Assembly: GCA_963995525.1 (NCBI GenBank)
Contig: OZ023212.1
Location: 7,120,404-7,184,403 of the forward strand
Source of the DNA: Escarpia spicata
Taxonomy: Eukaryota > Annelida > Polychaeta > Sabellida > Siboglinidae
DNA: 64,000 nt
Direction: 5' to 3'
Within the stretch, counting starts at the first letter, position 1. Each line of letters opens with the position of its first letter. The notes beneath the pieces were generated by a model, which had not been told where the DNA came from, did not search any database, and was given only the letters and a program-made list of their open reading frames with translations. Shown here piece after piece: positions 36,282 through 49,239 of the stretch. The translations under genes and the position numbers were made by a program.

Positions 36282-39200
36282 CTTTGGGTAGAAACAACAT
36301 GTCGATGCTGTAGTTTAACGATTTGTTTATAAAATGTTACATTTTTTCAAATGACAGTGTCTTTGGTTAATTTTGAAATTTAAAAAATTAAATCTGACAT
36401 TTAGTATCTGGCTAATTTTGAACAAATTTTGCAGAATTATTATAATTTTGAACAAAATGTAGCAAAAAATAGTAAATTTGTAACAAATCTTGTAGAAATA
36501 TTAAAAATTTTCTTCAGTCGGTCAACTGTGATGGTTTCAAAAGTGACAATGCAACATTCATAACGTTCTTGATATAAAACATGAACAGTGCTTTGGTACC
36601 AAGAATTATGAAAATCGTCAAATGCATTATTGGGGGAATTGGGAACATTGTGTATTGGTTTCAAACCTGAATTTGTATTTATCCAAGAATGTGGACAAAA
36701 TACAAATTACAACAAACACATTGATGAAGACATACATTTCAAAACAACACCATGTTGCTGCAAATAATGTTAATTCAATAGCACAACTGAATATACATAT
36801 AACTCCAAGCATAACAAATACCGGCTATAAAATCTATGGGTAGGTAATATTTTATGAAGAAACATTATACTAAGTTTATCTATTTCCAACTATGAACCCT
36901 TAAGTTGAATTTCTGTATGTTATTAATAATATCATGTACAATTTATTTCATTGGAACAGTAACTGTTATAAAGTTGCATTCTTATTTTGCTGCACCAGAA
37001 ATATAAAATCCCAAACTTTTATATTTATCACTTTCATTAACTCCACATAATATGTACACATTTTCACATAATATAGCATGTGATGATAAAATGGCTAAAA
37101 AAAACTAAAATATGTGACTAATTCTATAATGTTGGTCATCTCTGCTCTACTGGTCATTAGTTATTCATAAGAACAAGCGAACACAGAGCTCAGATGACCT
37201 ATCAGACATGTGCAATAGTAAATGTTAAGAATTCATGACTGTTTCTGGCCCTTTTGATATAAGTGTGGACATGTCATTAAAGTAATATCAAAACAGAACG
37301 GTTCAAATGTGATAACATATTTTTTTATACTGATTGTTCAGTCGTCTTCTGTCTGACTTAGACTGAGTGACTCTGATGTCTATTGATGCATGAGGCAGTC
37401 AAAACACTCCACACAGACCTGTTTCTTAGTTTATAAGTAATAATTAGTCAGTTTATGAAGACTGATTGCAATTCTGTATATATATATCATGCATATAATT
37501 GTATAATGATATTACAATTTTATATGTAAATTGTACTATAAATTTATTATGGTAATGCAGTTCCTTTGACATTCAGGAAAGAAATCAATTTAGAATTTAT
37601 TTAAACAAATCTTACGTGGTTCAATATGTGGAAGTCACACCTTAATTATTTTATAATATCCTATGTAACATCAGATAAGAGCATTGAAAAAAGAAACCAC
37701 TTTGCAGTGTAGATGCCCACACATTTCCTTGACAGTAAATATATGAATCGAGGAGGGGGTTCGCATATTAATTTTATTCAGGAAATGTCTGAAGGAATAT
37801 GTCATGGTGGAAAAAGTGTCTGGTGGGAGGGGAATATCCATAGTGACTCTGTGCTTTGTACGTGTTCATGCAAGGTGTATGTTAAATGAAGCCAGGGACA
37901 ACTCTGGGAGGTTGTGTGGCAGTAAGTGGCCTCTGTGCCAGGCTGTGTTGGGAGGCAGTAAGTGGAGGTGATGGAGTGTGGAGAGACACAATGATGACAA
38001 GATCAACTCCAGGTGTCTGCCCTGCCTCAGTAGGTACCAGAACTAACCAGCACAGCACAGCCTCCATGGGGCTTCTTACTGGGATGGAAACACTGATTAA
38101 ACTGCCTGGGTTGTAGAAGACAGAAGTATCCAAGTATTGTTGAACAACCACAATGTCTGTATCTATTCGCCGCACATTGTATATTTTGGACACCCTAAAA
38201 GAATAATTATTTTTCTGTACTGTATGTTTTTGGACAGTTTGGTCAAAAGTGAGAGATTCAGTGAAACCTTGTGGCCTACCACAATGTGGAGGAGCAACCT
38301 GTGTGTGTATTCCGATACCATAACATTCGTTTCTACTGTATGTTTTCCGACAGCAAATAATTACCAATAATTATCCAAATACACAGTCGTAACGGAATTA
38401 TCTATAGGAATTTGAAGTACTTACGGAATCTATGGATTACTATTTCTAGGCTAGACACTCAAGAAATTTTATATTTGTAAATATATTTTTGTAACGCTAC
38501 AAGTACAATTAAACACATCAAAATTCATCATAAGAAACTTAAAGAGACCAATAACAGAAAATCATACTTTAATGTATAATGCTATATATTCCTGCTGATA
38601 TTAAAATATATACCACACGTAATGATGCGTATTTAGGCATTAAAATGCATCAACATAAAAATGAACATTCATCACTCTACCATTTTCTTAAAAGTTCCTA
38701 AAGCAACAACAAACATTTTGGCAAATGGACATTTTGACAATCTAGGACAGTTTGTGTATATGTAGTTAATTGGTAGACATGTCATTAACTCCTAATCAAA
38801 TGTAATAAAAGCTGTCCAGGAAGTAAGTGCTTGACCTGAATAGCAGGCACCTATTTCTAGACCTCTCTGAAGACCTGTGTTAGGGCATCCACGTAACCGC
38901 CACCATTTTTGAAGTCACTCCTGAGTATTCCACACTGCTGTTTTCTGTCTCTTTACATCAGTGGCATTGTCATCATAATCATTTATAACTACGTTCTCTT
39001 CGATCTTTGCCATTTGAGATTTTGCAGCAGGCTAGACCTGATAAAATAAGTCCAATTTTTTCCAATATCAGTCATGATTCTGACAAGATCCAGCACCTGT
39101 TTGACCTTTGACCTATTGAGTGCCATCATGGTAATGCCTGACATTTCACATGAAAAGGTCACCTGTGAGGTAGAACTGATAAGGTTTATAGCCCAGTAAA

Positions 39201-39471
39201 TAAGCCCATGATATTATATTGCAGTCTGCACTGCTAGAACCATTGGTCACAGCAACATTTTTGTGATTACAGCAAATTTAATTCTCCCATCTTGTAATAA
39301 ACAAATAGCTGGGACTCATTTAGAATATGGTGGTACAAATATGAAGGTATCTGCAAGAAATCTATCAAATACGTGAATGATAAAAGTTACAAAATATATG
39401 ATATGTGAAGTGTCTTCATAGTTGGTTTATTGTCTTCCTGCAGTTAATTTATTGTAAGTTTTATAATATTA

Positions 39472-39501
39472 CATATATATATATATATATATATGTACAG
39501 A

Positions 39502-39534
<33 letters not shown>
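39472..39534. repeat. (AT)n microsatellite
   Basis: Two TA runs are separated by GTACAGACC. The Tyr-Ile repeat ORF across it is an artefact. Confidence 0.9.
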
Positions 39535-39537
<3 letters not shown>

Positions 39538-39902
39538 TTACTGAAATATTCTGCATTTGTGTCATTATTTTTACACTTATACGTAGGCCTTCATAAAATA
39601 CTGACTTATGCTGATGTTATGAAATACGAAGCAGGCCCCTTTGATAATAACTGAATCTAACAAAAAAGCGGCTGTGATGTAAATCAACAATGGTGAATCA
39701 ACAATGGTTGACAAATCGATGATGTTATACTAACATCATGTTTACAATATCCGTGGTTGGTTTTATGAACTGGCTGGTTTTATGAACACAATCAAGGATA
39801 ACATTTACTTTAGAGCATTTTATCTCCCCACTACCGAGCTAAATACGCCACAGGAAACTAAACCTAAAACCCCACCCAACAAACGCAGAGACAAATATTT
39901 AC

Positions 39903-40019
39903 CTTATGACCAGTAGGAGGTCGACTGGTCTGGCTGTTGTCAAACACATACAGTTGGTTCTTCTTGCGCCTACGAGGCAGGGTCTGGTAATACAGATTGT
40001 AGTCAAACCCGTCTTCCAT
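39903..40019 (-). CDS. PPFIBP1: Putative alternative first coding exon A of liprin-beta
   Basis: An ATG at 40019 opens a 39-codon frame starting MEDGFDYNLYYQTLPRRRKK and ending in TSRPPTGHK, with a good donor AAG|GTAAAT in phase 0. An in-frame TAA lies about 55 bases upstream, with no other ATG between. The phase fits exon 3 (36281) exactly. No nearby acceptor has the phase-0 entry needed after exon 2, so it reads as a first exon rather than an internal one. The resulting isoform would lack the 118 codons of exons 1 and 2. The peptide is Tyr-rich then basic; I do not recognise it from the family, and transcript data are needed. Confidence 0.6.
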
Positions 40020-42317
40020 TCTGTCTACAGAAGCTTGTTCTTCCCAACAAACAAGTCTTGCATAAAAGTTCACTTATGCCTCCTGAGTCCACTTACTTGT
40101 GATTAGCAGCCTTATCAAATCCCTCCTGGCCAATTGCTTTCACTCAGTCAGTAAGCACACAATCAGCTTTGGGTAGATACCATGATATTTTGGTGACATT
40201 TATTACTGGGTCATTCTCAGAGTCTTAGCCACAGCCTCCTGGCTACAGATGGTGATCAGAAAAAGGCTGATGGTGTGGTGTTATCAGTGCCCTTCCACTG
40301 ATAGCTGACTCCCTGCCAACTGCAGCACTCAGTATGATAAATCCACCATTAGTTTCTCCTAGATGTTCCAGTGGTGCAACCACAGAATGACAGCTTCCGG
40401 AATGCCTGAATTTAATCAGCACAAACCCTGTTGCCTGTCTGTATGGATGCTAACGTATGCTAACGTATGCTAACCCAGTCTTTGTCTGCAGTGGCAGCCA
40501 AGAAAAACAAGTCTTTCAGCACAACACCAGCAGGAGATCTGTGGGGTAACTTGGCACCTATGCCAGCATAAACACTGATTGCCAGTGGTGGCCACTCACT
40601 GAGGATGGAGTATTCTTATGGCTGTCCAGTCACTGATACACCAGCACAATACGTCTCATTGCACTCACAACCCGTCATTCAGCGAACGCAAACCAACTAC
40701 GTCCAATCAGCGTTTTTCTGCAGAAAACCAACTCCCGCAAAACTCTGTGGCTATGCACTGTCACGTAAATTATTTATCAGGTGTTAACTGCTGTGAATCA
40801 TACGAGGTATCAATGCAGCTGCACACTCTGGCACTTATCATCGTTATCCTCACGAAACCTTTGGCAAATTTTCCACTTTGAAGAGTTTATCTTCAAGAGT
40901 CATCTGGGAAAATTTCTTTTTGGAGTCTGAGTAAACAGCTGTCCCAATCAATCTTGTACAATGTCTTCAGTGTAGTGAACTTCTTTCTGAGTGTCACATT
41001 CAGTGTATGTTTACGCCATGCTCAAGACAAGCTGCACAGAAGTGAACAAACTGCAGTTTGAATGTCCCCCACACCTGTCAATTATGTAGCATTGGTCGAT
41101 CCTTGATGAAACAGCCGGGTCTATCCCAACAAGCAGCTTTGAAGCATTCCTCGACCAGTCTGCATATTCATACACAGGCCGACGGGTGCCGCGATTTGCA
41201 TAAACTACAAGTCGTTCACTTGGATAACCACCTGCAATTACAGCTTCCGGCCAGAGCTAATTCCCAAACTGTTTATTTACTCCGATTGTTCTTATCATGT
41301 AATCCACTCCAGAACACTGCAAACATACTGTAAATGCAACAGGTATTGTTGATAGCAATCCAGCTGTGTATCACCATAAATATATCCAACAGGGATGATA
41401 CCTGGATTCCAGTCTTCACTCTTCAGCAGCTCTAGATTACCGACACACAGCCAGCAGCCACCAGAATGTAATGACACTTAATAAGGTCCCAGTGATGTAT
41501 TTACCCAGCCAACTGGGACACAGCAACAGCTTCCCTTCACTCCCCCAACAGCAGTCCTGTCTGTCTCCCTCCTTCCAGCCTGGCCCCTCTCCTTGGAGAC
41601 TGGCAGCTTCCCAGAAAGTCAACAGTGCATAAGGCCTTCACACACAAAAGGAGATCCAGTTTCCAGCAGCTGGTGTGGGTGTATGTGTGTATATGTGTGT
41701 GCTCATAAGTCTGTCAGATAAGGTTTTGCTGAAACTATACACTCTGCTAATGCTGTTCTCCTGTTCACAAATCTGGTCACTTCAAAGACCTGTTGACAGG
41801 ATCTAGTCTTTGCAATTGTGGTGACCTTTGGTAGTTCTGAGTAAAACGATTTCCAAGGTTCTGTCCCACACCAATGTGTGCTCCCAGATGGCCCTAAATC
41901 TCAGCCCTGATAAGGACTGTCTTTAGATACTTGTCAACACATAATTATAGTCAGTCCCAGAACACTGATAAGGATGAGGGTGGTGCTGTCAATCACAATG
42001 CCATTCTCAATCAAAACTTGTTCTGAAACCTTCCAACTTACTGAAGAGATGTGAAGGTCAATGCCATACCTCTGTTCTCTCTATGTGTAGTGGTCTACAT
42101 CCTGTCACGATGTGTAGGTTATAATCCTGTCAGTGTCATTGACGTGGTCATACAAAGATGCTTCTTCTCTCGTGAAGAACACAGTAATCCAGCGACAGGT
42201 CTGGTCAATCAGGTTATTGGTAAAATAACAAAATATCAGCAGTAAATGTCAACGCAAGATCTTCTGTGTTGGTTGTTAGCAATAAGTATCAGCAATAAAT
42301 ATCAGCGTATATCCTCT

Positions 42318-42612
42318 GAAGTTAGCTATGTACACTTGGAACCCATGAACTTAGCTATGTACACTTGGAACCCATGAACTTAGCTATGTACACTTGGAAC
42401 CCATGAATGTAGCTGTGTACACTTGTACCCATGAACTTAGCTATGCACACTTGGAACCCATGAACATAGCTGTGTACACTTGGAACCCATGAACTTAGCT
42501 ATGTACACTTGGAACCCATGAACTTAGCTGTGTACACTTGGAACCCATGAACGTAGCTGTGTACACTTGGAACCCATGAACGTAGCTGTGTACACTTGGA
42601 ACCCATGAACAC
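42318..42612. repeat. 29-bp minisatellite, about 10 units
   Basis: The unit is GAACTTAGCTATGTACACTT plus GGAACCCAT. Units vary between CTTAGCTATG and CGTAGCTGTG, and one has lost two bases of TTGGAACCC. Confidence 0.92.
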
Positions 42613-44469
42613 CAGTGTAACCAGATTGATCACAAGAACCACAGCACACGTAAGCTGAAGCAAACAATCTTCATGACAAAATCAACTAATCCAGGTCTCC
42701 TACCACCGTCACAGAATCACACTGGGTTGAATATAATCGGCTGACTTTCCTTCTGCTGTATGCAATCTCAACTTTCTTCTTCTGCTACAATATTGGAATA
42801 TTTTCTGAGACGTTACATCCAGATCTCGACGCGAAACACTCGACAGCGGAAGCTAGAGTGATCCCAGCTCAGTGTCAGCTATAGATCCATGAAGTGCATT
42901 CACTGAATGACCTGTAAACAGCGAAACTCATCCAGATTTATCCCTTCAACAACAGTGCAGCCAGGCCCAACCAAACATCCTCGAAATACATGCGCCACAT
43001 AAGTGCCTGTCCTAGAATGTACAGCTCCCAACATTAGTGATAGCACTGACAGCAGCAGTAGTAGTGATCAGCAGGAGATAGAGTTCTCTCTAGTAAAGGT
43101 TGATACTGACAACATAGGTAGCCTACAGTCTTCAGTTGGCTCACAGGTCATCAAAACACAGACATCCAGCTGCATGTGGCCTTGGAAAACACACATTCAC
43201 CCAAGTAATAGCATTGCACATCAAGCTGCTAGCCAGGGAGGTGTCAATCAAACCAGATCTCAGCCAGGGAGGTGTCAATCAAACCACCAGCACCTACAAA
43301 TAGAGCTAATTCAGCTGTATGTGCAGAGGTGAACCCTGGGGAATAAACTTGACAACACAGTGATGCACACTTGTTCAATATATATTATTATTCTACATAT
43401 TCATATGTTTTATCACCTTATTGTAATTCATTAGGCCCTATATATATATATTTATTGTTCATGTTGTATCACCATTTTATAAATCAAAGTATTTTAAACC
43501 AAACTGGTTTAAACCATGCTGATTTTGTCAATTACCACCTGCACTGGGGAGTTGAAAAGTCATCTCTGATAATTTGTTTAATAATAATTATGAAACATCT
43601 AAAATGCACAAATCCTCAGAAAACTGAGCTTACAGGTGTAAACAAACCTGAATTATTCATAAACAAAAAACACAACATCCATCATCAAACTGAGGAACCT
43701 CCAAGGATTGAATTAATGTATAAATAAAATTTGAAAAAATATTGATTAATATTTTTGCAAAAGGTAGCTATTTTCGGATGATTTTCAGGCCATTAGTAAC
43801 AGTTAATATAGACATTATTTGGTTATTAGAATCTGTGAAATATTTCAACATTTGCACATTGTTTTTATTTTAAACGTAAAATTAGCTAGAATGTTCCTTG
43901 CCATGATTTTAATTCTTGTCAGTTACACACAAAGGAGCTGTCCCTATGAAGCCCAGGTCTGATAAAGCCATTATCTCCTTCACAGCATGGGCCCACACAC
44001 CCATTACACTGTGTGGGACTGCCATAAACCTGCTGTTAATTACCAGCACACCCTTACAAGTCTACCCCATTCCTGGTATCCACCCCTCCACTCCACTTAG
44101 GGTGCATTGCTCTGGGGGCTGTGTGGCCCAGCTTGACACAAGCCAGGGCACAGTTGGTACATTTAGGTCAGACTCAGGGATAAAAAGTGAATATTCCTTC
44201 CAAAGGGACTGTCAACAAACAGCCCCAAATAAGGGTCTATAAATAACTACTGGTGGAGGGCTGTAGCAAGGTATTTGTGGGTCTAAGCCTGCTCAGACAT
44301 GTACTAATGGTTATAGCAGTTACATAACGTATAATGATGAGGAATGTTAGCTGTATGGTGATGATGACATAGACAGATGTTTCATTTCCTTGACTTTGTT
44401 TATGTCATCCTGTAGTGTTGTAGGTAATTACGCAAGTGCATTATCTAGTGTTTGCTGCTGTACAAGTAG

Positions 44470-44920
44470 ACAGGATACTCTCTAACAGTGCACAATGAAA
44501 CTGAATAGAATACTCTCCAAGGAGTGTATAACAGCTAGAAGGAAAATTATACTCTTTGTTGGTATGCAATGGAAGTGGAGAGGATACTCTCTAGTGGTGT
44601 ATAGCGGCCGTAAGTAAAATGATACTCTGGTGGTGTACAATGGACGTGAAGAGGATACTCTCTCTATGGTACACAACAGCTAGAAGAAAACGATATTCTC
44701 AAGTGGTGTACAGTGGAAGTGTGTACAATGTCTGTGAATAAGATACTAGGTCTTGTAATCCAGTATAAGTAAGGTTGATTATTTTGTATACTCTCTGAGG
44801 GCAACAAGCAGAGGTGATAAGATTGCTTTCCTGAGGGTGCAGAGTGAAGAAAGTATCCTCTGATGGCATACTAAGGAGTAAAGAGAATAATCTCTGGGTA
44901 GATAGAGTATCCTACTGGTA
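44470..44920. repeat. Degenerate tandem repeat with GATACTCTCT landmarks
   Basis: GATACTCT recurs roughly every 35-45 bases with AGTGGTGTACAATGGAAGTG between occurrences, both strongly diverged. About ten units can be traced. Confidence 0.65.
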
Positions 44921-45552
44921 GCAATCAATGGTGCTGTCTATCATGTTCTCCTTGCCTAAGATATCACAGAAATAGACAGATGAGCAAACACCACAACCAA
45001 CTTGTCCCGTTTCCAGTCTGCAATATTGGAGAGAAGTTATTACAGAGTCAGCGTTATATTACCATTGTAAGACGACCAACTGCATCACTCACTGTTTGCA
45101 GATCTATAAATGTATGTAATAACCATCTGAACATATGTTTATGTGTATATATAGGAAAATCACACTGATGCATACTGTTAGATATGTTGCATACTTGCAA
45201 AATAAAACCTGGTCAAATACAGTAATAGAAATAACCAATAACATTCTAAAAGAGTCAGTCATAGTTTTCATCTGACATTTCCAACTTCCAAGAATATCTG
45301 TTGCAATAAATCATTCTGATGATAATATAACACTGGTGACATTTCAGTTTTCATATCTAAATTTATCAGTTCTGTACAATATCATTCATCACAAGTCTGG
45401 TAAAATTAAGTTAAAAAAACCTCTATAATATCATATTATAAAATGAGTGTTTTGTGTCTTACTGGATGTCAAAAATGTTGAAGAAAAAAGAGAATACTTG
45501 TGGGAAATGTTGCATCTCTCTCAAGATCTCCTTCCGTATACATCTGTACAAG

Positions 45553-45760
45553 TGAATGAATGAATGAATGAATGAATGAATGAATGAATGAATGAACGTT
45601 TATTCAGAACATTGATAACAATATATACAAGATAAGACAACCAAACAAGTTTAACTATAATACAAGTGAGAATATACAATGTTTGAAGGGGGTAAATACG
45701 AAGTCAATGACTTTTGTGTAAATTTACCCCTGACATATATTTATATATAATTATATACCT
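45553..45760 (-). mobile_element. LINE 3' end with tetranucleotide tail
   Basis: A perfect (TGAA)n run at 45553-45594 abuts ACGTTTATTCAGAACATTGA. On the minus strand this reads as a 3'UTR ending in CTGAATAAACGTTCATTC and ATTC repeats, the usual end of a CR1/L2-like LINE. I see no reverse transcriptase sequence; the copy is only a 3' stub. Confidence 0.55.
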
Positions 45761-46487
45761 GTATGTATACACACATATACATACATATACACATACATAT
45801 ATTCACATACATACGTACATGTATTTTGAGACATCAATATTATATTATTCGAATTTGCTATTCATCTAACCATCTAGCTACAATAATTGAAAACATGCAA
45901 GTCTGGCACATGAAGGAAAAGATTTCTACTCAGACAACCCGTAATAACAAAGAAAGTATTGATCCTAGCAAGATGAAGAACAAACCCTACAGGAGAAAGG
46001 ATTGATGTGTCACTATGGTTATTAAGCAGAAGAACATAGGTAATACAGTCTAATCAAAGACAGCACCAGTGCTTCCACCTAGTGCATACAAAATAACCAA
46101 TTGAGCACAGGCCAAGGTGCAATCTCCGGACTACAGCCAGTACAGAATCCATCCATTTGTTATGATGCGAGAGAATTTGATCATACTTTGCACGACTCAA
46201 TTTGACAGCTGAGACATCAACGGCTCAGATGTCAATTATCAGGGAATGAAAGTGTGAAACGAGAGCCAATTGGGACACGCCAACAATGATTTGTGTCTAT
46301 CAAGAAAATACCATTATTCAGATAGTTTATTATTTCAATTGATTTATTTAAATCGCCTGCGGGCAAGAGTGCATTACGTTTATATAATTCTCAGTTCAGT
46401 GTTTTCAGAGCATCACTCGCTTCCACAAATGAGTAGAGACGACACTTTGACTGTTGTTCTTCTTCCCCTCTCTCTCTGAAGTCCACA

Positions 46488-46601
46488 ATGAGGTCTCCAT
46501 TGGTTGTTTTCCTTCTCCTGTCACTGGTCTTAACTGCTGTCTCCACCAGCCTCTCTATTCATGACCCCATTCATACAGTCCACCCTTCTCAATTTCTTTA
46601 A
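46488..46601 (+). other. Short ORF with a signal-peptide-like start
   Basis: A 37-codon frame starts MRSPLVVFLLLSLVLTAVST and ends in a stop. The N-terminus has the basic-hydrophobic-small-residue layout of a secretory signal peptide. It has no recognised product, no convincing donor and no neighbouring exon. It could be a chance ORF or a remnant or first exon of a nested secreted-peptide gene. Confidence 0.25.
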
Positions 46602-48539
46602 CTTGACACTTATATCTTTAATTGGCATGACTGATCCTAATATACTTATTGTCAATGTTCACAAACATAACATTTTTGGGTCCTAAAAATTAAGTTAGGC
46701 TAAACAAAAATTATGTCTGGTTACATAAAATAGAAGAATTTTGGCTGGGAAAAAAATGTATTACCAAAATGGCTAAAACCTGTTTCAGTGAGACCAGTGG
46801 TAAAGTTTTGCATAAAACGTATGGTTTAGTAAAAACACATTTGGGCAGTTAAGATTTTCTACAATATTATGTTTATAATATGATTAGATGTTAAACACGA
46901 CCAAACTGCGTATCTTCAAAGTAGAAGACTTCAACACATAACTTGTTCAGAGGGTAGAAGCAGACTATAGGGGTGTGCACCCTCTGTCCAGCACCCTCCA
47001 GCTGGTGGGCTAAATTAACAGCCTAGAAGCTTGTTATGAGTGGCCAGCCAAACCTGTTCCAGATGTAATTAATCAGGATTATGTTTCAAACAAAACCAGG
47101 CATGTCATCACCACCTCTGCCTCTCACTATCCATGCTAGAATCAATAACACATCCACTCACCACACATTGTTGTCTCAGACACAAATAGCTGGCCTACAG
47201 AGAAACATCATTCATCTTTAGCCTTATAGTTCTAAGTCTCCCACGTTTCCCAATGCTGCCCTCTAATGGTTCGATTAGAAACAAAAGCGTCTTGCCTGTA
47301 TTTTCCTATGCTGGAAATAAACATTGTTAAACTTACATCTTGAGTCAATAACAATAATATCATCCAAGAAGTGGAAAAATCTAAAATTGACTTGAAACGA
47401 TGAAGATTCCTATAACAACCAGATGTTTGATTACTTTGTCATTGAGTATAATATTATGGATTCAGCATCATTTACTTTCTTCTTTTTAAACACATTTCCT
47501 TCTTTACATATATTATTTGATTTTACATATTGTAGTAACTGTAGTAACCTTTTATGTAGTAATATTTAAAAAAATCTTAGACTTAGGTGCAGTTGTGTTT
47601 TATAGATGTAATAATTTACTATTAATTTACATTCATGGCATTATGCTACTATTGCTGGATCTTAATTATTAATAGAACTCATTGTGAGGCTCAACTAATT
47701 TATAAATACTTACTTTAAATATGTGCTGCCTCTACAAGTTCATTGGCCACTATATTTCTTTTATATATTTTGTTATCAAGATGGAGGAAATGTGCTGTAG
47801 TGTAGGACACTTTTAGTGAACATGTATTTTATTAATTTATCTATCTATTTATTAGATATAATATATTTTAAATAAATGTTTATATATTTAAAAAAAAAAT
47901 TTTTTTATTATCTTCATATTTTAGAAAATATTTCATGTATTTTAGTTACTATATTATTATATATATGGGCACGCATTTTTAGTGAAATTTACCAAATTTC
48001 AATTTGTACTCCAGACCTTGTTATTACATGCATTGAAACAGAATTTGTACCAGTACAAGTGCCAATATGCTGTCTGTTTATGTGTGAAATTTGGTTGTGA
48101 TACCTCAAAAACGAGTTAAGTAGGCTTCCAAAACAACCCATGAATCCATGCTCTACAGGCCGTGGCGACATGCTGCCTATGCTAAGATGCTGTTGTTTCG
48201 CTGGCACCGAGCGCCACGCTGCCCGTAAAACGAAGCGTACATCATGCTTTTTCACAGACCTCGCGCCGCATCAATACGAGTCCTATTCAGTCAGAATATA
48301 GTTTACATTGAAGAGCAACAGCAGTTCGACCGATCTGTGATAAGCAATAATTCGAACGAAGAAAAATGTGCCGGCCACATACGCATGTAACATAAGCCTA
48401 TGCGTAGCTGTCATCTTTTACTAACAACTTCACTATTTCATAAAGATCGGCTTGTGCTTATCACCAATCGATTTGGCATTACATTTGGAATAAAACACGT
48501 TGTTTTGTGAAGATTATATTTAATTTGTGACTGCGCCGA

Positions 48540-48645
48540 CACTTAAAAGGTGAGACTTGCGAATTTTCCCCGAATATCGACGCTTAGTGCGGCTTCGGTA
48601 GTTCATTGCCGCTCACTATGTGTGCTGTCAGGTAAGATGCTAATG
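48540..48645 (+). promoter_or_regulatory. CpG-richer patch ending in a consensus splice donor (plus strand)
   Basis: Within a CpG-richer stretch (about 48130-48660), the plus strand reads CACTATGTGTGCTGTCAG|GTAAGATG, a strong donor close behind an ATG. It could be a first exon of an antisense or non-coding transcript. No matching downstream exon was identified. Confidence 0.3.
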
Positions 48646-48967
48646 CTTTATTCGACGCGTATGCAAGATGTTTCGACATATTGTGGTTCCTAATTGTAAA
48701 CAAATATGATCTACACAACAAATAATATTGTAGCGAATAATTTTAGTATCTGTTTATCGTTAAAAGTGGATCTCTCATCGCAATAAAATAGGCTGATCCA
48801 CACAGCCGTTGCTATGAATTGGCCGGTCCCAGATATATGGCATTATAAGACTGTTAGTAATAATAATAAAAAGATCATATGTCAGAATTTCTTGAGTAAT
48901 GTCTTCCTTGGTGACATCTCCTGAAACTTGAAAGAAACTACATCTCTTACAATATGCATCTGCTCAC

Positions 48968-49224
48968 CTCATTGTGGACAGACTTCACAAGCCAGTCCTG
49001 TAGGAACGTCCTGGTGTCCTGTGGTAGTTGGTCTAGGACACGTTTCTTGTCCTGAAGCTGCTGCAGCGTGTCCTTAAGTTCGTTGATCTGGTCAATGACA
49101 CTGCGGCCACAATGGGAGTGTTCTATGGAGAGCCCTGGGGACAGACTCGGCGACCTGAAGTCGACCTCTGTCACCCCATTCTGGTGGGGCGGGGAGACGG
49201 GGTGGTCAAACTTGGTGGTCGTAC
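48968..49224 (-). CDS. PPFIBP1: Liprin-beta exon 2
   Basis: This 257-nt exon starts after a strong acceptor (CGTCCTTCTTCAG) and enters in phase 1, completing the split Gly codon from the start exon. It ends in ...CACAATGAG|GTGAGC, phase 0. About 85 residues are encoded. The first half is Ser/Pro/Thr-rich and probably disordered. The second half is helical (IDQINELKDTLQQLQ) and ends in QDTRTFLQDWLVKSV, which aligns with the vertebrate segment around LHLVEDLRGLLEMME and AETLVEWLQSQM. This conserved N-terminal helical patch precedes the main coiled coil. SINE sequence begins about 20 bases upstream of the acceptor on the genomic strand. Confidence 0.9.
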
Positions 49225-49239
49225 CTGAAGAAGGACGAA

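Larger units (their letters stand above)
36282..48967. other. Intron 2
   Basis: About 12.7 kb. It contains alternative exon A (39903-40019), an (AT)n tract (39472-39534), a 10-bp triplication (40446-40476), the 29-bp array (42318-42612), a 25-base direct duplication (43233-43287), a degenerate satellite (44470-44920), a LINE 3' tail (45553-45760), a signal-peptide-like ORF (46488-46601) and a CpG-richer patch (48130-48660). I see nothing I can name in 36300-39400, 40100-42300 apart from scattered CpG-richer sequence, or 46700-48100. Confidence 0.7.

Noticed and set aside
43003..43332. Plus-strand ORF of 109 residues with a Ser-rich start
   Set aside because: No recognisable domain or splice context, and it includes a 25-base direct duplication. 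Probably chance.
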